A stretch of DNA of 64,000 bases from Paenibacillus glycanilyticus (GTDB lineage: Bacteria > Bacillota > Bacilli > Paenibacillales > Paenibacillaceae): assembly GCF_023715145.1 (NCBI RefSeq), contig NZ_JAMBNP010000004.1, positions 1 to 64,000 of the forward strand. The letters are read 5' to 3'. The notes beneath the pieces were generated by a model that was not told where the DNA came from, did no database searches, and saw nothing but the letters and a program-made list of their open reading frames with translations. Below, piece by piece: positions 23,181-31,555 of the stretch. A program made the position numbers and the translations under genes. Numbering within the stretch: the first letter of the stretch is position 1; every line of letters begins with the position of its first letter.

Positions 23181-24773
23181 TCAGAACTGATTATAGATGA
23201 ATTGCTTAGCGTCATAGCCGACGCCGTAAGCGCCGAAGACGAGGATCGAGAGGATTAGCATGCCGTAAAGCGAATACCTTACGCCGATCGGCTGCGCCGC
23301 TATCTTCTCCCTCACGCTACCGCTTCTTTGAAGCAAGCTGACGATTCCGACGACCGTTAGGCTCGACAGGATCAAGACGTAGTGACTAAAAGAGATGCCC
23401 AGATGAAGCAACGAACCGTCGAATAAGACTTGATAATTGAAGGTTGTGAACATGGACCCGAACATCTTGAACGTAAGGGGCACGTCCATGTAACAGTCGA
23501 ACAGCCGGATTGAGCTCATCAGCAGCAGCGTTCGCACGACTTGGAAGGAGCGGAATCCGAACGTATGCTTCACTTTGAACTTCCCATGGAACCAATCGTA
23601 GAACGGTTCCAGTTCTTGCGAGATAAGGATGATGACGCCGTTGGCCAGTCCCCAGGCGATGAAGTTCCAACTGGAGCCGTGCCAGATGCCGGTGGCGAAC
23701 CAGGTCGTTAAGGTCGCGAGATACACGGGCACGCGTTTGCCGATCGCGTTGCCGAACCACCGGCGGGAGAGCTTCGACAGGGCAAGCATCGGCTTCGAGA
23801 CCGACATCGGGAAGAAGACATAATCCCGGAACCAAGCGCCCATCGAAATATGCCATCTGCGCCAGTAATCCGTGATTGACTTGGCGAAATACGGTCTGCG
23901 GAAATTTTCCTGAACCGTGACGCCGAGCACCTGGGCAATCCCGATCGTAATGTCGATACCACCGGAAAAGTCGGCCAACAGTTGAAACGCGTATAACAAC
24001 ATGCCAACCAACACGTATGCGCCGTTATAGTGATCGGGATCGTCGATAATCGTCCGAACGCCGACCAGCAGTTGATCGGCGATGACCAGCTTTTTGAAAA
24101 ATCCCCATGCGATTCGCTGCAAGCCGAACTTTACGTTGCGGCCGTCGAAGGCGTGAGGGCCGTACAGCGTCTTACCCAATTGATCGAATCGGCTAATTGG
24201 TCCTTGTATGACTTCGGGGAAAAAGGAAACGAACAACGCGAACTTAAACAGACTGCGCTCCGGCGGAAATTTACCCCTATAGACATCGATCAGATAAGCC
24301 GCGCTTTTGAACGTATAAAAGGAAATGCCGAGCGGAACCGCGATTGTCCAGAAGGAAATGCCGCCTTCGCTTCCGAAAGCCCGGGCGATGAGATTGATGT
24401 TCGCGATCGCGAAATCGGTGTATTTGACGAAAGCAAGAATGCCCAAGGCCACGAACAAGGCGAGCAGCATCGGGATCCGTTTTCTTGCTTTCATCTTGGA
24501 TTTGTATTCGTTGATCTGGGGCTTGGCCAATTCATGCTTATGTTCCCGCAAATACGCGGACTCGGTCTGCACCAAGTTGCCGATTCGGCGTCCGGCATAA
24601 TAAACGCAAACCGTCGTCGCCACGATGTAAGCAAGAAATTGAAGCCCGGACAGCGCATAGAACAAATAGCTGGCGACCAGAAGCAATACCCACTGGTATT
24701 TTCTAGGTATTACGTAATAAATGACGAACAGGACAATGAGAAATAGAATGAAACCGTATGAGGTGAAAAGCAT
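23181..24773 (-). CDS. MBOAT family O-acyltransferase (DltB/AlgI-like)
   Basis: A 530-residue polytopic membrane protein with about eleven hydrophobic segments. The MBOAT core is clear: GISFYTFKSAAYLID, FFPEVIQGPISRFDQL, DFSGGIDITIGIAQVLG, WRRWHISMGAWFRDYVFFP and FATGIWHGSSWNFIAWG, with the conserved active-site His in the GIWHG motif. MBOAT proteins pass an acyl group across the membrane to an extracellular hydroxyl. It lies between the carrier protein (10 bases upstream) and the SGNH gene, as DltB does in dlt operons. GGGGGAG precedes the ATG. The acceptor is unknown; teichoic acid or an exopolysaccharide are candidates. Confidence 0.95.
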   Translation of the reverse strand: MLFTSYGFILFLIVLFVIYYVIPRKYQWVLLLVASYLFYALSGLQFLAYIVATTVCVYYAGRRIGNLVQTESAYLREHKHELAKPQINEYKSKMKARKRIPMLLALFVALGILAFVKYTDFAIANINLIARAFGSEGGISFWTIAVPLGISFYTFKSAAYLIDVYRGKFPPERSLFKFALFVSFFPEVIQGPISRFDQLGKTLYGPHAFDGRNVKFGLQRIAWGFFKKLVIADQLLVGVRTIIDDPDHYNGAYVLVGMLLYAFQLLADFSGGIDITIGIAQVLGVTVQENFRRPYFAKSITDYWRRWHISMGAWFRDYVFFPMSVSKPMLALSKLSRRWFGNAIGKRVPVYLATLTTWFATGIWHGSSWNFIAWGLANGVIILISQELEPFYDWFHGKFKVKHTFGFRSFQVVRTLLLMSSIRLFDCYMDVPLTFKMFGSMFTTFNYQVLFDGSLLHLGISFSHYVLILSSLTVVGIVSLLQRSGSVREKIAAQPIGVRYSLYGMLILSILVFGAYGVGYDAKQFIYNQF

Positions 24774-24782
24774 GGTCTCCCC

Positions 24783-25013
24783 CTATAAATCGTCGGATAG
24801 TCTGATGATTAACGCGTACAACGCCTGGGCGGAATTGAAGTTATCCGGCGTGATTTCCTCCACGGGAATCGTCACCCCAAATTCGCCGTCGATTTCCGCA
24901 AGCAGCGTGACGATGTCGAACGAATCCAACACTTTATCCTTGATTAACGTATCGCATTGACGAAAATCGACGTCAGGGTGCATATCTTCCAATATTTTTA
25001 ATAACTCATCCAT
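24783..25013 (-). CDS. Acyl carrier protein (DltC-like)
   Basis: A 76-residue acidic carrier protein. The motif LDSFDIVTLL near residue 31 supplies the Ser for the 4'-phosphopantetheine arm, followed by EFGVTIPVEEITPDNF, the usual helix III region. It would carry the amino acid activated by the upstream adenylating enzyme and present it to the MBOAT protein. It starts 4 bases after the stop of the adenylation gene and ends 9 bases before the MBOAT start, indicating a tightly coupled operon. Confidence 0.92.
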   Translation of the reverse strand: MDELLKILEDMHPDVDFRQCDTLIKDKVLDSFDIVTLLAEIDGEFGVTIPVEEITPDNFNSAQALYALIIRLSDDL

Positions 25014-25017
25014 GTGC

Positions 25018-26535
25018 TTAACTCCCCTTCTTGACGCAAGCTTCTTTAAGGTAAACGCGATCGATTTTTCCGTTCGTCGTGAGAGGCATAGCGTCTAGCC
25101 GCTCAATTCGATTAGGAATCATATACTTCGGCAGCAGCAGCTTCAGTTCCTTGACGATTGATCTGGCATCCGTTTCGCCTACGAAATATAAAACGATCTT
25201 CTCCGTGGTTTTGTCGTAAACGCAGCAAGCGCTCTTAATGCCTTCCAGCCGATTGACGTTCGCCTCGATCTCTCCGAGCTCGAGGCGATACCCCATATGC
25301 TTGATCTGGTAATCTTTGCGCGAGACGAACATCAGCTCACCGTGCTCGTTGTATTTGCCCAAATCCCCCGTCCGGTAGATCAGTTCGGGATACAAAACGT
25401 TCAACGGATTTTGTACGAAGACTTCGTTCGTCTTGGCGAAATCCCCGTAATAACCTAGCGTCAGGCAAGTGCCCCGAATGCAAATTTCTCCGGCTTCCCC
25501 GGGAGCGGCTACGCGATCGCCTGCACCGAGCAATAGGATTTCGGTATTCCGAAACGGCCTGCCGATCGGTAAAATCTCGTGTTCCTCGAACGCCCGTTCC
25601 ACCTTGTAGTAACAAGACATGCCGGTCGCTTCGGTAGGGCCGTATAAGTTAACGAACTTCGCGTTAGGCAACGCACTTCTCCACAGATTGAATTGTTTCA
25701 CCGGGAATACTTCGCTGCCGAACGCGACGGTATGCAGAAATTGCGGAACCAGCTTGTCCAGCACTTTGAAGGAAGAGATCATCGTTAACGCCGATACGAC
25801 CCAGCATACGGTGTTTATCCGATACTCGTTCAGGAACTCCACCAATTTGAGCGGAAACATAAACAGGCTCTTCGGGATGATATACGTCGTCGCTCCGAAC
25901 TTCAGGGTCGGGAATAGTTCTTTAAAGCAAGCATCGAGATACAGCGGCGTCTGGTTCCCGAATACCGTATCTTCGCTCAGCGAGAGCACGTCAGATAAGT
26001 TTTCGATATAATCGATGACCGATCTATGGTTGGCGATGACGCCCTTCGGAACGCCCGTTGAGCCGGACGTGAAGACGACGTATAAAGGATCCGTGTCCAA
26101 GGCGGAAAAGCGGATTCGAGTTAATGCCTCATCGTCGACAGGACCTTGAATCAGGTCGTCGAACAGATGAACGTTCCCTTGAAAATCGATGGCATCGGCG
26201 GTTTCCTTCGTCGACTCATCGCAGATAATCGCGCTGGGATTTATCTTCCGAACAATCGCCTCGATGCGGGCGCGGGGCATCTCGTCGTCGAGCGGTACGT
26301 AGAAATTGCCGCTGTAGATGACGCCGTAATAAGCCGCGACCACTTTCGGACTCCTGTTCATGAATACGACGATCGGTTGCTTTTGCAAATGGTGCCTGTT
26401 CAGAAACGTACCGATCGCTCTGGACTGCCCGTACACTTCTTGGAACGTAAGGCCGAATTCGTCGTTCGCGTAAGCTATTTTGTCCGGTACTCTTCGTACC
26501 GTATGCTCTAAATACTCCATGACGTTGAACTGCAT
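25018..26535 (-). CDS. AMP-forming adenylation enzyme (DltA-like amino-acid activating)
   Basis: A 505-residue ANL-family enzyme. Core motifs: YVVFTSGSTGVPKG (A3) near residue 150, NLYGPTEATG (A5) near 295, GEICIRG, YRTGDLGKYNEHGELMFVSR (A7-A8), and near the end LTTNGKIDR (A10) with the catalytic Lys. Length and the GYRLELGEIEANV hinge match DltA and stand-alone NRPS-type A domains rather than acyl-CoA synthetases. It should activate an amino acid and load the adjacent carrier protein. The neighbouring racemase genes suggest a D-amino acid, but the specificity pocket was not modelled. Second gene of the operon, 18 bases after the transglutaminase stop. Confidence 0.93.
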   Translation of the reverse strand: MQFNVMEYLEHTVRRVPDKIAYANDEFGLTFQEVYGQSRAIGTFLNRHHLQKQPIVVFMNRSPKVVAAYYGVIYSGNFYVPLDDEMPRARIEAIVRKINPSAIICDESTKETADAIDFQGNVHLFDDLIQGPVDDEALTRIRFSALDTDPLYVVFTSGSTGVPKGVIANHRSVIDYIENLSDVLSLSEDTVFGNQTPLYLDACFKELFPTLKFGATTYIIPKSLFMFPLKLVEFLNEYRINTVCWVVSALTMISSFKVLDKLVPQFLHTVAFGSEVFPVKQFNLWRSALPNAKFVNLYGPTEATGMSCYYKVERAFEEHEILPIGRPFRNTEILLLGAGDRVAAPGEAGEICIRGTCLTLGYYGDFAKTNEVFVQNPLNVLYPELIYRTGDLGKYNEHGELMFVSRKDYQIKHMGYRLELGEIEANVNRLEGIKSACCVYDKTTEKIVLYFVGETDARSIVKELKLLLPKYMIPNRIERLDAMPLTTNGKIDRVYLKEACVKKGS

Positions 26536-26553
26536 TGGCCAACCTTGCCTTTC

Positions 26554-27477
26554 TTATTTAAGATACTTGCTTCTTTCATTGAGCGGTTTGGTCGGCGTTG
26601 CCGGATGTTTGGTCTTATCGAATAAGTAGTAGTTCTTAAATTGCTTATTGAATAACGCCAGCTCTGCGTCCGTAAGCAGGAAAGTCGTATTCTTTTTGAT
26701 CGTGGGAGTCGTATCGAAGTGATACCAGGCGTCTCCGACTTTAACTAAGCTCCAGAAATGTTTCGTTTTTCTGCCTTTGTCCCGGATCACGGTTTGCGTT
26801 TCGAAGCCGCTTCTCTCCATTAGCATCTTTGCTGTGGCATAGTAGACGAAGCAGTCGCCCGTGCCTTGTTTAAACCCTTGAAGCGCGCCTTTTCGCCAAT
26901 CGGTATGGCTGGAGCTGTCGACATAGCCGATGTTGTACTTCGTCCATTTAAAGATTGCCCATAATTTGTCGACTTCCGTCATGTCCTCCGTCACGATCTT
27001 GGCGAGTACGGTATCCGCCAGTTTATTCAGTTCGTCTTCGTTGAGAGGGCTAGCAGGCTTTACCTTGACCGTTACTTTAGCCTCTGCTTGGGCAACGTTG
27101 CCTGCGGCGTCCTTGGCCATATACGTAATGTTGTAGACGCCGACTTTCTTTAGGTTGACGCCGCTCGTGTCTACAACCAAAGCGACATTCGTATCGTGAT
27201 TATCCTTAACGGTTACGCCTGTCTTGTAGGAAACGCGATCTCCGATAAAGACCGTTAAATTTTTGACTCCCGTGATTTTGGGCAGCTCGGTATCAGCCTT
27301 GGTGTCCGGCGTGGCAGCAGACGTGGCAGTCGGCGTGTCTGCGGGCTTGGTTTCCGTCTTCGTATCCGCCGATATGCTGTCGATCGAAGTCCAAATAACC
27401 AACGCGGCAATAAGAACGAAGGCAACTCCTAAGATGACCTTGCTACGTATGGTGCGTCTAGTTCGTCTGGTACGCAT
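26554..27477 (-). CDS. Membrane-anchored transglutaminase-like protein with Ig-like domain
   Basis: A 307-residue protein, first gene of the dlt-like operon. A basic N-terminus (MRTRRTRRTIRSK) and one membrane helix (VILGVAFVLIAALVIW) anchor it facing outward. A Thr/Ala-rich linker leads to a DUF5011-type Ig domain (GVKNLTVFIGDRVSYKTGVT, VYNITYMAKDAAGN) and then a transglutaminase-like domain with Cys in GTGDCFVYYATAKML, His in KTKHFWSLVKV and Asp in WYHFDTTP. The ATG at 27477 follows GGAATGGGG; the longer frame uses a TTG. Such domains act as peptidases or cross-linkers on wall proteins; its role with the acylation genes is unknown. Confidence 0.85.
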   Translation of the reverse strand: MRTRRTRRTIRSKVILGVAFVLIAALVIWTSIDSISADTKTETKPADTPTATSAATPDTKADTELPKITGVKNLTVFIGDRVSYKTGVTVKDNHDTNVALVVDTSGVNLKKVGVYNITYMAKDAAGNVAQAEAKVTVKVKPASPLNEDELNKLADTVLAKIVTEDMTEVDKLWAIFKWTKYNIGYVDSSSHTDWRKGALQGFKQGTGDCFVYYATAKMLMERSGFETQTVIRDKGRKTKHFWSLVKVGDAWYHFDTTPTIKKNTTFLLTDAELALFNKQFKNYYLFDKTKHPATPTKPLNERSKYLK

Positions 27478-27528
27478 GCGGCAACCCCATTCCTGTGGAA
27501 ACTTTACGAATAAATTCAATTCATTTTC

Positions 27529-27612
27529 ACTATACTATGGCCAAATCCGGATTTCGGGATTCACAAATTTCCATTTAATCGGAAATGTTTCCCGAATTCT
27601 CATAGTATAAGT
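27529..27612. promoter_or_regulatory. Symmetric divergent promoter region
   Basis: Between the divergent dlt-like operon and racemase gene the sequence is nested and inverted: ACTATACTATG (27529-27539) faces CATAGTATAAGT (27601-27612), TTCGGGA (27553) faces TCCCGAA (27590), and ATTTCC (27567) faces GGAAAT (27581). Read outward, each side has CATAGTATA, a plausible -10 element that also fits the CATAnnnTA pattern of sporulation sigma-K. The symmetry suggests joint control of both units. Confidence 0.5.
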
Positions 27613-27651
27613 ACACGAAAAAGATGAAAACACAAAATAAGGTAGATAATA

Positions 27652-28443
27652 ATGAAAAAATCAAAATTAGGCGTGATCGGCGGGATGGGACCGAAGGCGA
27701 CATCCGTTTTTTTCGACAGAGTTATTGAATTCACGGAAGCGGAAGCGGATCAAGACCATATCGACATGATTATTTTGAATCATGCGTCATTGCCGGACCG
27801 AACGAGCTCGATCCTTGAGCGGAAAGATCAGCAATTCCTGCGGCTCATCCAAGCGGACATCGCGCTGCTCGAACATGCGGAAGTATCGACCATCGTGATG
27901 CCTTGCAATACGGCGCACCGTTTCTTCAATGAAATTCAAGCCATGTCGGCTATTCCGATCGTCAACATGGTAAGAGAAACGGCCGAAGAACTGCTCGCGA
28001 AACATAAAGAGAATCGTAAAATCGGCATTCTCGCGACCGACGCCACCCTCCAAACCGGTATCTATTCGGATGTCCTGCAGCAATACGGCCTAGAGCCGTT
28101 CATCCCAAGCCCGAGCATGCAACAACGCATTATGAGCATTATCTATGAAGATATCAAAAAAACCGGACATTCGGATGATCGCGTGCTCGAAGGTGTTATT
28201 ACGGAAATGATCCAGCGGGAGAAATGCGACGGCGTCGTTCTCGCGTGCACGGAATTATCGTGCATAAAATTAGGCGAATCCGTGCGGCCTTACTTTGTCG
28301 ACGCTTTGGACGTGCTCGTGCATCGGTCCATTACGTTGTCCGGCGGAAGGATCAAGCCCGCGCTCGTCGAACGGCTGTTTATAGAAAAATCATGTATACC
28401 GATCACACGCCTAATAATAAAGACGCATATAGCGAGAAAATAA
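27652..28443 (+). CDS. Aspartate/glutamate racemase family protein
   Basis: A 263-residue PLP-independent amino-acid racemase. It has the start LGVIGGMGPKATSVFF, the first catalytic Cys in MPCNTAH near residue 85 and the second in VLACTELS near residue 197, with LATDATLQTGIY between the lobes, so both Cys residues are present. It should interconvert L- and D-Asp, D-Glu or a related amino acid. AAGGTAG precedes the ATG. It is divergent from the dlt-like operon, from which it may be co-regulated, and faces a second racemase (28549-29271). The C-terminal 25 residues extend beyond the usual length. Confidence 0.93.
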   Translation: MKKSKLGVIGGMGPKATSVFFDRVIEFTEAEADQDHIDMIILNHASLPDRTSSILERKDQQFLRLIQADIALLEHAEVSTIVMPCNTAHRFFNEIQAMSAIPIVNMVRETAEELLAKHKENRKIGILATDATLQTGIYSDVLQQYGLEPFIPSPSMQQRIMSIIYEDIKKTGHSDDRVLEGVITEMIQREKCDGVVLACTELSCIKLGESVRPYFVDALDVLVHRSITLSGGRIKPALVERLFIEKSCIPITRLIIKTHIARK

Positions 28444-28548
28444 TTGGCTTTTTTACACAAGTACATTCATCATAATAAACACCTTTTGAACAAAGCTCTT
28501 GGCTCCAATAAATGATTGAAGAAGTTATATCTTGCCGTAATGCGTGTA

Positions 28549-29271
28549 TTATGCAAAATCAGAATCTTTAACTCTTTTACCTGAACGAAGAATGGATTGC
28601 TCTACGAGTACATCCATAGCATCAATGCAATATCTTTTAATATTTTTCCGCAATGGTATACTTGATAATTCCGTGCAAGCAATGACAACACAGTCACAAC
28701 CGAAATCATAGAGCAGCTGCTCTATGATCTCCTCGATTTCTGCTGGCTTAACATGTTGATTTTGCTTCAGTTTCTTATAAATGATACTCATGATACGTTT
28801 TTGTATTTCTTCATTCGGCTTGTATAGTTCAAGATTGAAATTTTCACATTCTTTGCTGTATATCCCGTTATGCAAGGTTCCGTCAGTCGCCAAAATTCCA
28901 ACTCTACTGCCTGATCCAAACTTATGTGCCACAAGCTTAAGTGTCTCGTTAACCATATTTATAATCGGAATTGTGGTCATTTCCTGCATCTCATTATAAA
29001 AGCAATGTGCTGTATTACATGGTATTGCAATATTGGACACACCGGCATTATGAAGGAGAGCCATATCTTTGGATATTTTATCTAAGAATAGATCTTCTTC
29101 CTTCTTTCGTAGAACATCGGTCCGGTCAGGAAGACTTGTATGATTGAGAATAATGATATTAATGTGATTCTGATCAATATCCGCATTCGTTTTGTTTATT
29201 ATTCTTTCAAAAAAAACCGAGGTAGCTTTGGGACCCATACCCCCAATAATGCCTAAGCTCCCATGTTCCAT
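28549..29271 (-). CDS. Aspartate/glutamate racemase family protein, second copy
   Basis: A 240-residue paralogue of the racemase at 27652-28443, convergent with it. It shares LGIIGGMGPKATSVFFERI, both catalytic Cys motifs (IPCNTAHCFYNEM and VIACTELSSI) and the ILATDGTLHNGIYS segment. The coding sequence is much more AT-rich than the first copy, so the pair is not a recent duplication and one may have been acquired. GGTGAACGAAG precedes the ATG. The presence of two such genes next to an amino-acid activating operon is the basis for inferring a D-amino acid substrate. Confidence 0.92.
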   Translation of the reverse strand: MEHGSLGIIGGMGPKATSVFFERIINKTNADIDQNHINIIILNHTSLPDRTDVLRKKEEDLFLDKISKDMALLHNAGVSNIAIPCNTAHCFYNEMQEMTTIPIINMVNETLKLVAHKFGSGSRVGILATDGTLHNGIYSKECENFNLELYKPNEEIQKRIMSIIYKKLKQNQHVKPAEIEEIIEQLLYDFGCDCVVIACTELSSIPLRKNIKRYCIDAMDVLVEQSILRSGKRVKDSDFA

Positions 29272-29831
29272 CTTCGTTCACCAACTTAGCTGCATATGCA
29301 GTAATATTCTATTATGATTTTGATAAGGAACAGTAAGATTTTCGGCTGTTTCGCCATCCCTATTCGCTTTGCTTTCCCCTCTTCACTGTCATCTGCATAA
29401 ACGCCAAACTCAAGAATGAGGCGTCCCGTTGTAATGAGGAGTAGTGTTTTTATTGCTGGTTGTTTTTACCAATACCCCCTCATGGTTCCAATTCCCTAAC
29501 TGGTTATTCCGGTAATGTCTTTATCCATATCACCTTGTAAAAATTCATTTGCCTGGCCATTAACGAGCTCTTAGAGCTTTATGTCATTTCACTTTAGTTC
29601 AGTTAATCGCACTTAACTAATCATGCAAAAAACATATCTCAAAAGTGTATACAAGATGTAACTTTTTTGTAACACTTAAATGAATATGATCCATGCCTTC
29701 AATATTGGAACCATCCTCCCGTTTAATAGCTTAATAAATCGCCTTGGCGCAGCTTGAGGCTAAACGATTGCAGATGGCTGATAGAAGTTTATGACGCGAA
29801 AAGATTCCGCGCCGTATCTGCGTTTCGGATA
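29272..29831. other. Gene-poor stretch
   Basis: About 560 bases with no supported gene. A minus-strand frame of roughly 55 codons between 29291 and 29450 (containing GRLILEFGVYADDSEEGKAK) lacks a start site and could be a relic. The left part holds the promoter of the second racemase. Confidence 0.4.
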
Positions 29832-29883
29832 GAAAAAACCATCGCTCTTATGGGATCAGTCCCATAAGAGCGATGGTTTTTTA
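29832..29883. terminator. Strong terminator upstream of nothing but the HxlR stop
   Basis: aaaaaaccatcgctcttatggga and tcccataagagcgatggttttttt form a 22-base perfect stem with A and T runs on either side, placed 24 bases after the HxlR-type regulator stop. It can act on both strands. Confidence 0.9.
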
Positions 29884-29906
29884 ATGTGGCTGCGATTCAA
29901 AGAAAT

Positions 29907-30254
29907 TTAATCCAAATACAAGATCTCAACCTCGCCAGGAGCAAAAGATTGTTCCGCATAATCTTCCCCCCAGCTGCATAGCGATCTCAAAATGGGTTCA
30001 AGCGACTGTCCCAGATCCGTCGTGGAATACTCCACCTTGGGTGGTACTTGGGGGTACAATTTTCTGCGAATAAGTCCGTCCGATTCCAATTCGCGAAGCG
30101 TTTGAATCAGCATCTTTTGTGTAATATTATGCACGAGCCGCTTAAGTTCGCTTGTCCGCTTCGGCCCTTTAATTAGATAGTAGAGCACGAGTCCTTTCCA
30201 TTTCCCTCCGATAACTTCCAACGTCAATTCCAGCTCGCAATAAAAAGTTTTCAT
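29907..30254 (-). CDS. HxlR family transcriptional regulator
   Basis: A 115-residue winged-helix regulator of the HxlR type: [27 protein letters not shown], where the Cys and the VIGGKW block are the family signature, then [20 protein letters not shown] as recognition helix and [19 protein letters not shown] as wing. The usual CPV Cys is present in shifted form (FYCE), so thiol sensing is possible. The ATG at 30254 follows GGGAG at 12 bases; an upstream in-frame GTG is an alternative. It is next to an SDR gene (30367-31113) read in the same direction; it follows that gene and may control it. Confidence 0.88.
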   Translation of the reverse strand: MKTFYCELELTLEVIGGKWKGLVLYYLIKGPKRTSELKRLVHNITQKMLIQTLRELESDGLIRRKLYPQVPPKVEYSTTDLGQSLEPILRSLCSWGEDYAEQSFAPGEVEILYLD

Positions 30255-30366
30255 ATGATGCACCAGCTCCCGAGTATATCCCTCCCCTTTGTTGCATGAA
30301 GGGGATAATACCAGCGTATTCGGATCCGTTGAAATCCATAGCGTTTTACGAGCTATTATGCCCCTG

Positions 30367-31113
30367 TTATATTTGCGCTACTCCACCGTCTACAAACATT
30401 TCAACACCATTCACATAGCTGCTTTCATCTGAAGCCAGGTACAAAACCGCATTGGCGATCTCTTCGGCCTTACCTACCCTGCCGAGCGGGATTTCATTTT
30501 TAGCCTGCTCCAAGAAGCTTTCCAGATTAGTACCGAACAATTCATCATATGCCGGCGTTACTATTGTTCCCGGACTAAGAACATTGACACGAATTTCGGT
30601 TCCTTTCAGATCAAGAATCCAGCTTCGGATTAGTTGCCGGAGCGCAGCCTTAGAAGCGCCGTAGATGCTGAACGCAGGCATTCCAGAGGTGCCGGCCGTG
30701 GAGCCCGTTAATATAATCGAGCCTTTGTTATTTGGGAATAAGGGTAAGGCCTTTTGCACGGTAAAAATAGTCCCTTTCACATTCACGTCGAATGTCTTGT
30801 AGTAATGCGCTTCGGTAATTTCGCCAAGTGGAAGCAAGGAACCTAATCCGGCGTTTGCAAAGAGGATGTCAAGATGTCCTTTCGTTCGTTTTACGGTATC
30901 AAACAGGTTATCCAAATCTTCCAGTTTTGATATATCCCCTTGAACGTCAGTGACATTTTCCCCAATCAATTTCACTGCTGCGTCCAGTTCGGTTTGTCTG
31001 CGGCCAGTAATAAAAACATGCGCCCCTTCTTTGGCAAACTGCTGTGCCGCTGCGAGACCAATACCGCTTGTACCTCCGGTTACAACTGCTACTTTCCCTT
31101 CAAACTTCCCCAT
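30367..31113 (-). CDS. Short-chain dehydrogenase/reductase
   Basis: A 248-residue classical [11 protein letters not shown] at residue 12, TGRRQTEL after strand 2 (NADP-type Arg), NAGLGSL near 88, the catalytic Ser in ILTGSTAGT, and YGASK giving Tyr and Lys. It ends [16 protein letters not shown], the standard C-terminal motif of this group. It resembles glucose-dehydrogenase-like or oxidoreductases commonly controlled by HxlR regulators. AAGGGAG precedes the ATG. Substrate unknown. Confidence 0.92.
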   Translation of the reverse strand: MGKFEGKVAVVTGGTSGIGLAAAQQFAKEGAHVFITGRRQTELDAAVKLIGENVTDVQGDISKLEDLDNLFDTVKRTKGHLDILFANAGLGSLLPLGEITEAHYYKTFDVNVKGTIFTVQKALPLFPNNKGSIILTGSTAGTSGMPAFSIYGASKAALRQLIRSWILDLKGTEIRVNVLSPGTIVTPAYDELFGTNLESFLEQAKNEIPLGRVGKAEEIANAVLYLASDESSYVNGVEMFVDGGVAQI

Positions 31114-31395
31114 CTTATGACACTCCCTTTAGGATATTGTTATTTGTTAATCGGATGTCCAGCTGATCGTTATAGAATTCCTATAAGCGTTCGGACATCC
31201 TATGAACGTTAGTATGAATGAAGAATAACGAGAATAGAAGTACCCACTTTTTCGTTATATAGTCACCAAACGGTAACAATTAAGACAGGACAAAGGCTTA
31301 TTAACTAATGTCTTTTATAGCTTTATTGCTCTATAAGCCCAAGTTGATGTATGCACATACATGACTTGATCGCCTTCTAGATTGATCATATGAGC
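31114..31395. other. Intergenic region
   Basis: About 280 bases between the SDR start and the terminator of the acetyltransferase unit. AT-rich with possible SDR promoter words (ttgttatttgttaat on the plus strand near 31137). No gene, repeat or RNA structure recognised. Confidence 0.4.
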
Positions 31396-31432
31396 ACAAA
31401 TGGGCTGTCTCTATTTGAGACAACCCATTTGT
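31396..31432 (-). terminator. Intrinsic terminator of the acetyltransferase unit
   Basis: acaaatgggctgtctc and gagacaacccatttgt, 16-base stem with one mismatch and a 5-base loop. It sits just after the small frame ending at 31439. Confidence 0.75.
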
Positions 31433-31438
31433 AGTACA

Positions 31439-31531
31439 TTATAAAGAAACTCTTAATATCTTTCTTACATCTTTTTTTGTAAGAGGAACATAGCTCCCAA
31501 TTTGATCGGCAAGCCTGGCCCTTTCCGTCAT
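31439..31531 (-). CDS. Possible 30-residue small protein after an in-frame stop
   Basis: The acetyltransferase stop (31556) is followed in the same frame by 38 sense codons up to a TAA at 31439. An internal ATG at 31531, with AGGA upstream, would give MTERARLADQIGSYVPLTKK and a short basic tail. The terminator follows 7 bases later. It may be a real small protein or the relic of a longer C-terminal part, reached by readthrough or lost by a nonsense mutation. No family recognised. Confidence 0.3.
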   Translation of the reverse strand: MTERARLADQIGSYVPLTKKDVRKILRVSL

Positions 31532-31555
31532 CCATAGTCCTGCAGCTTCGCGGGC

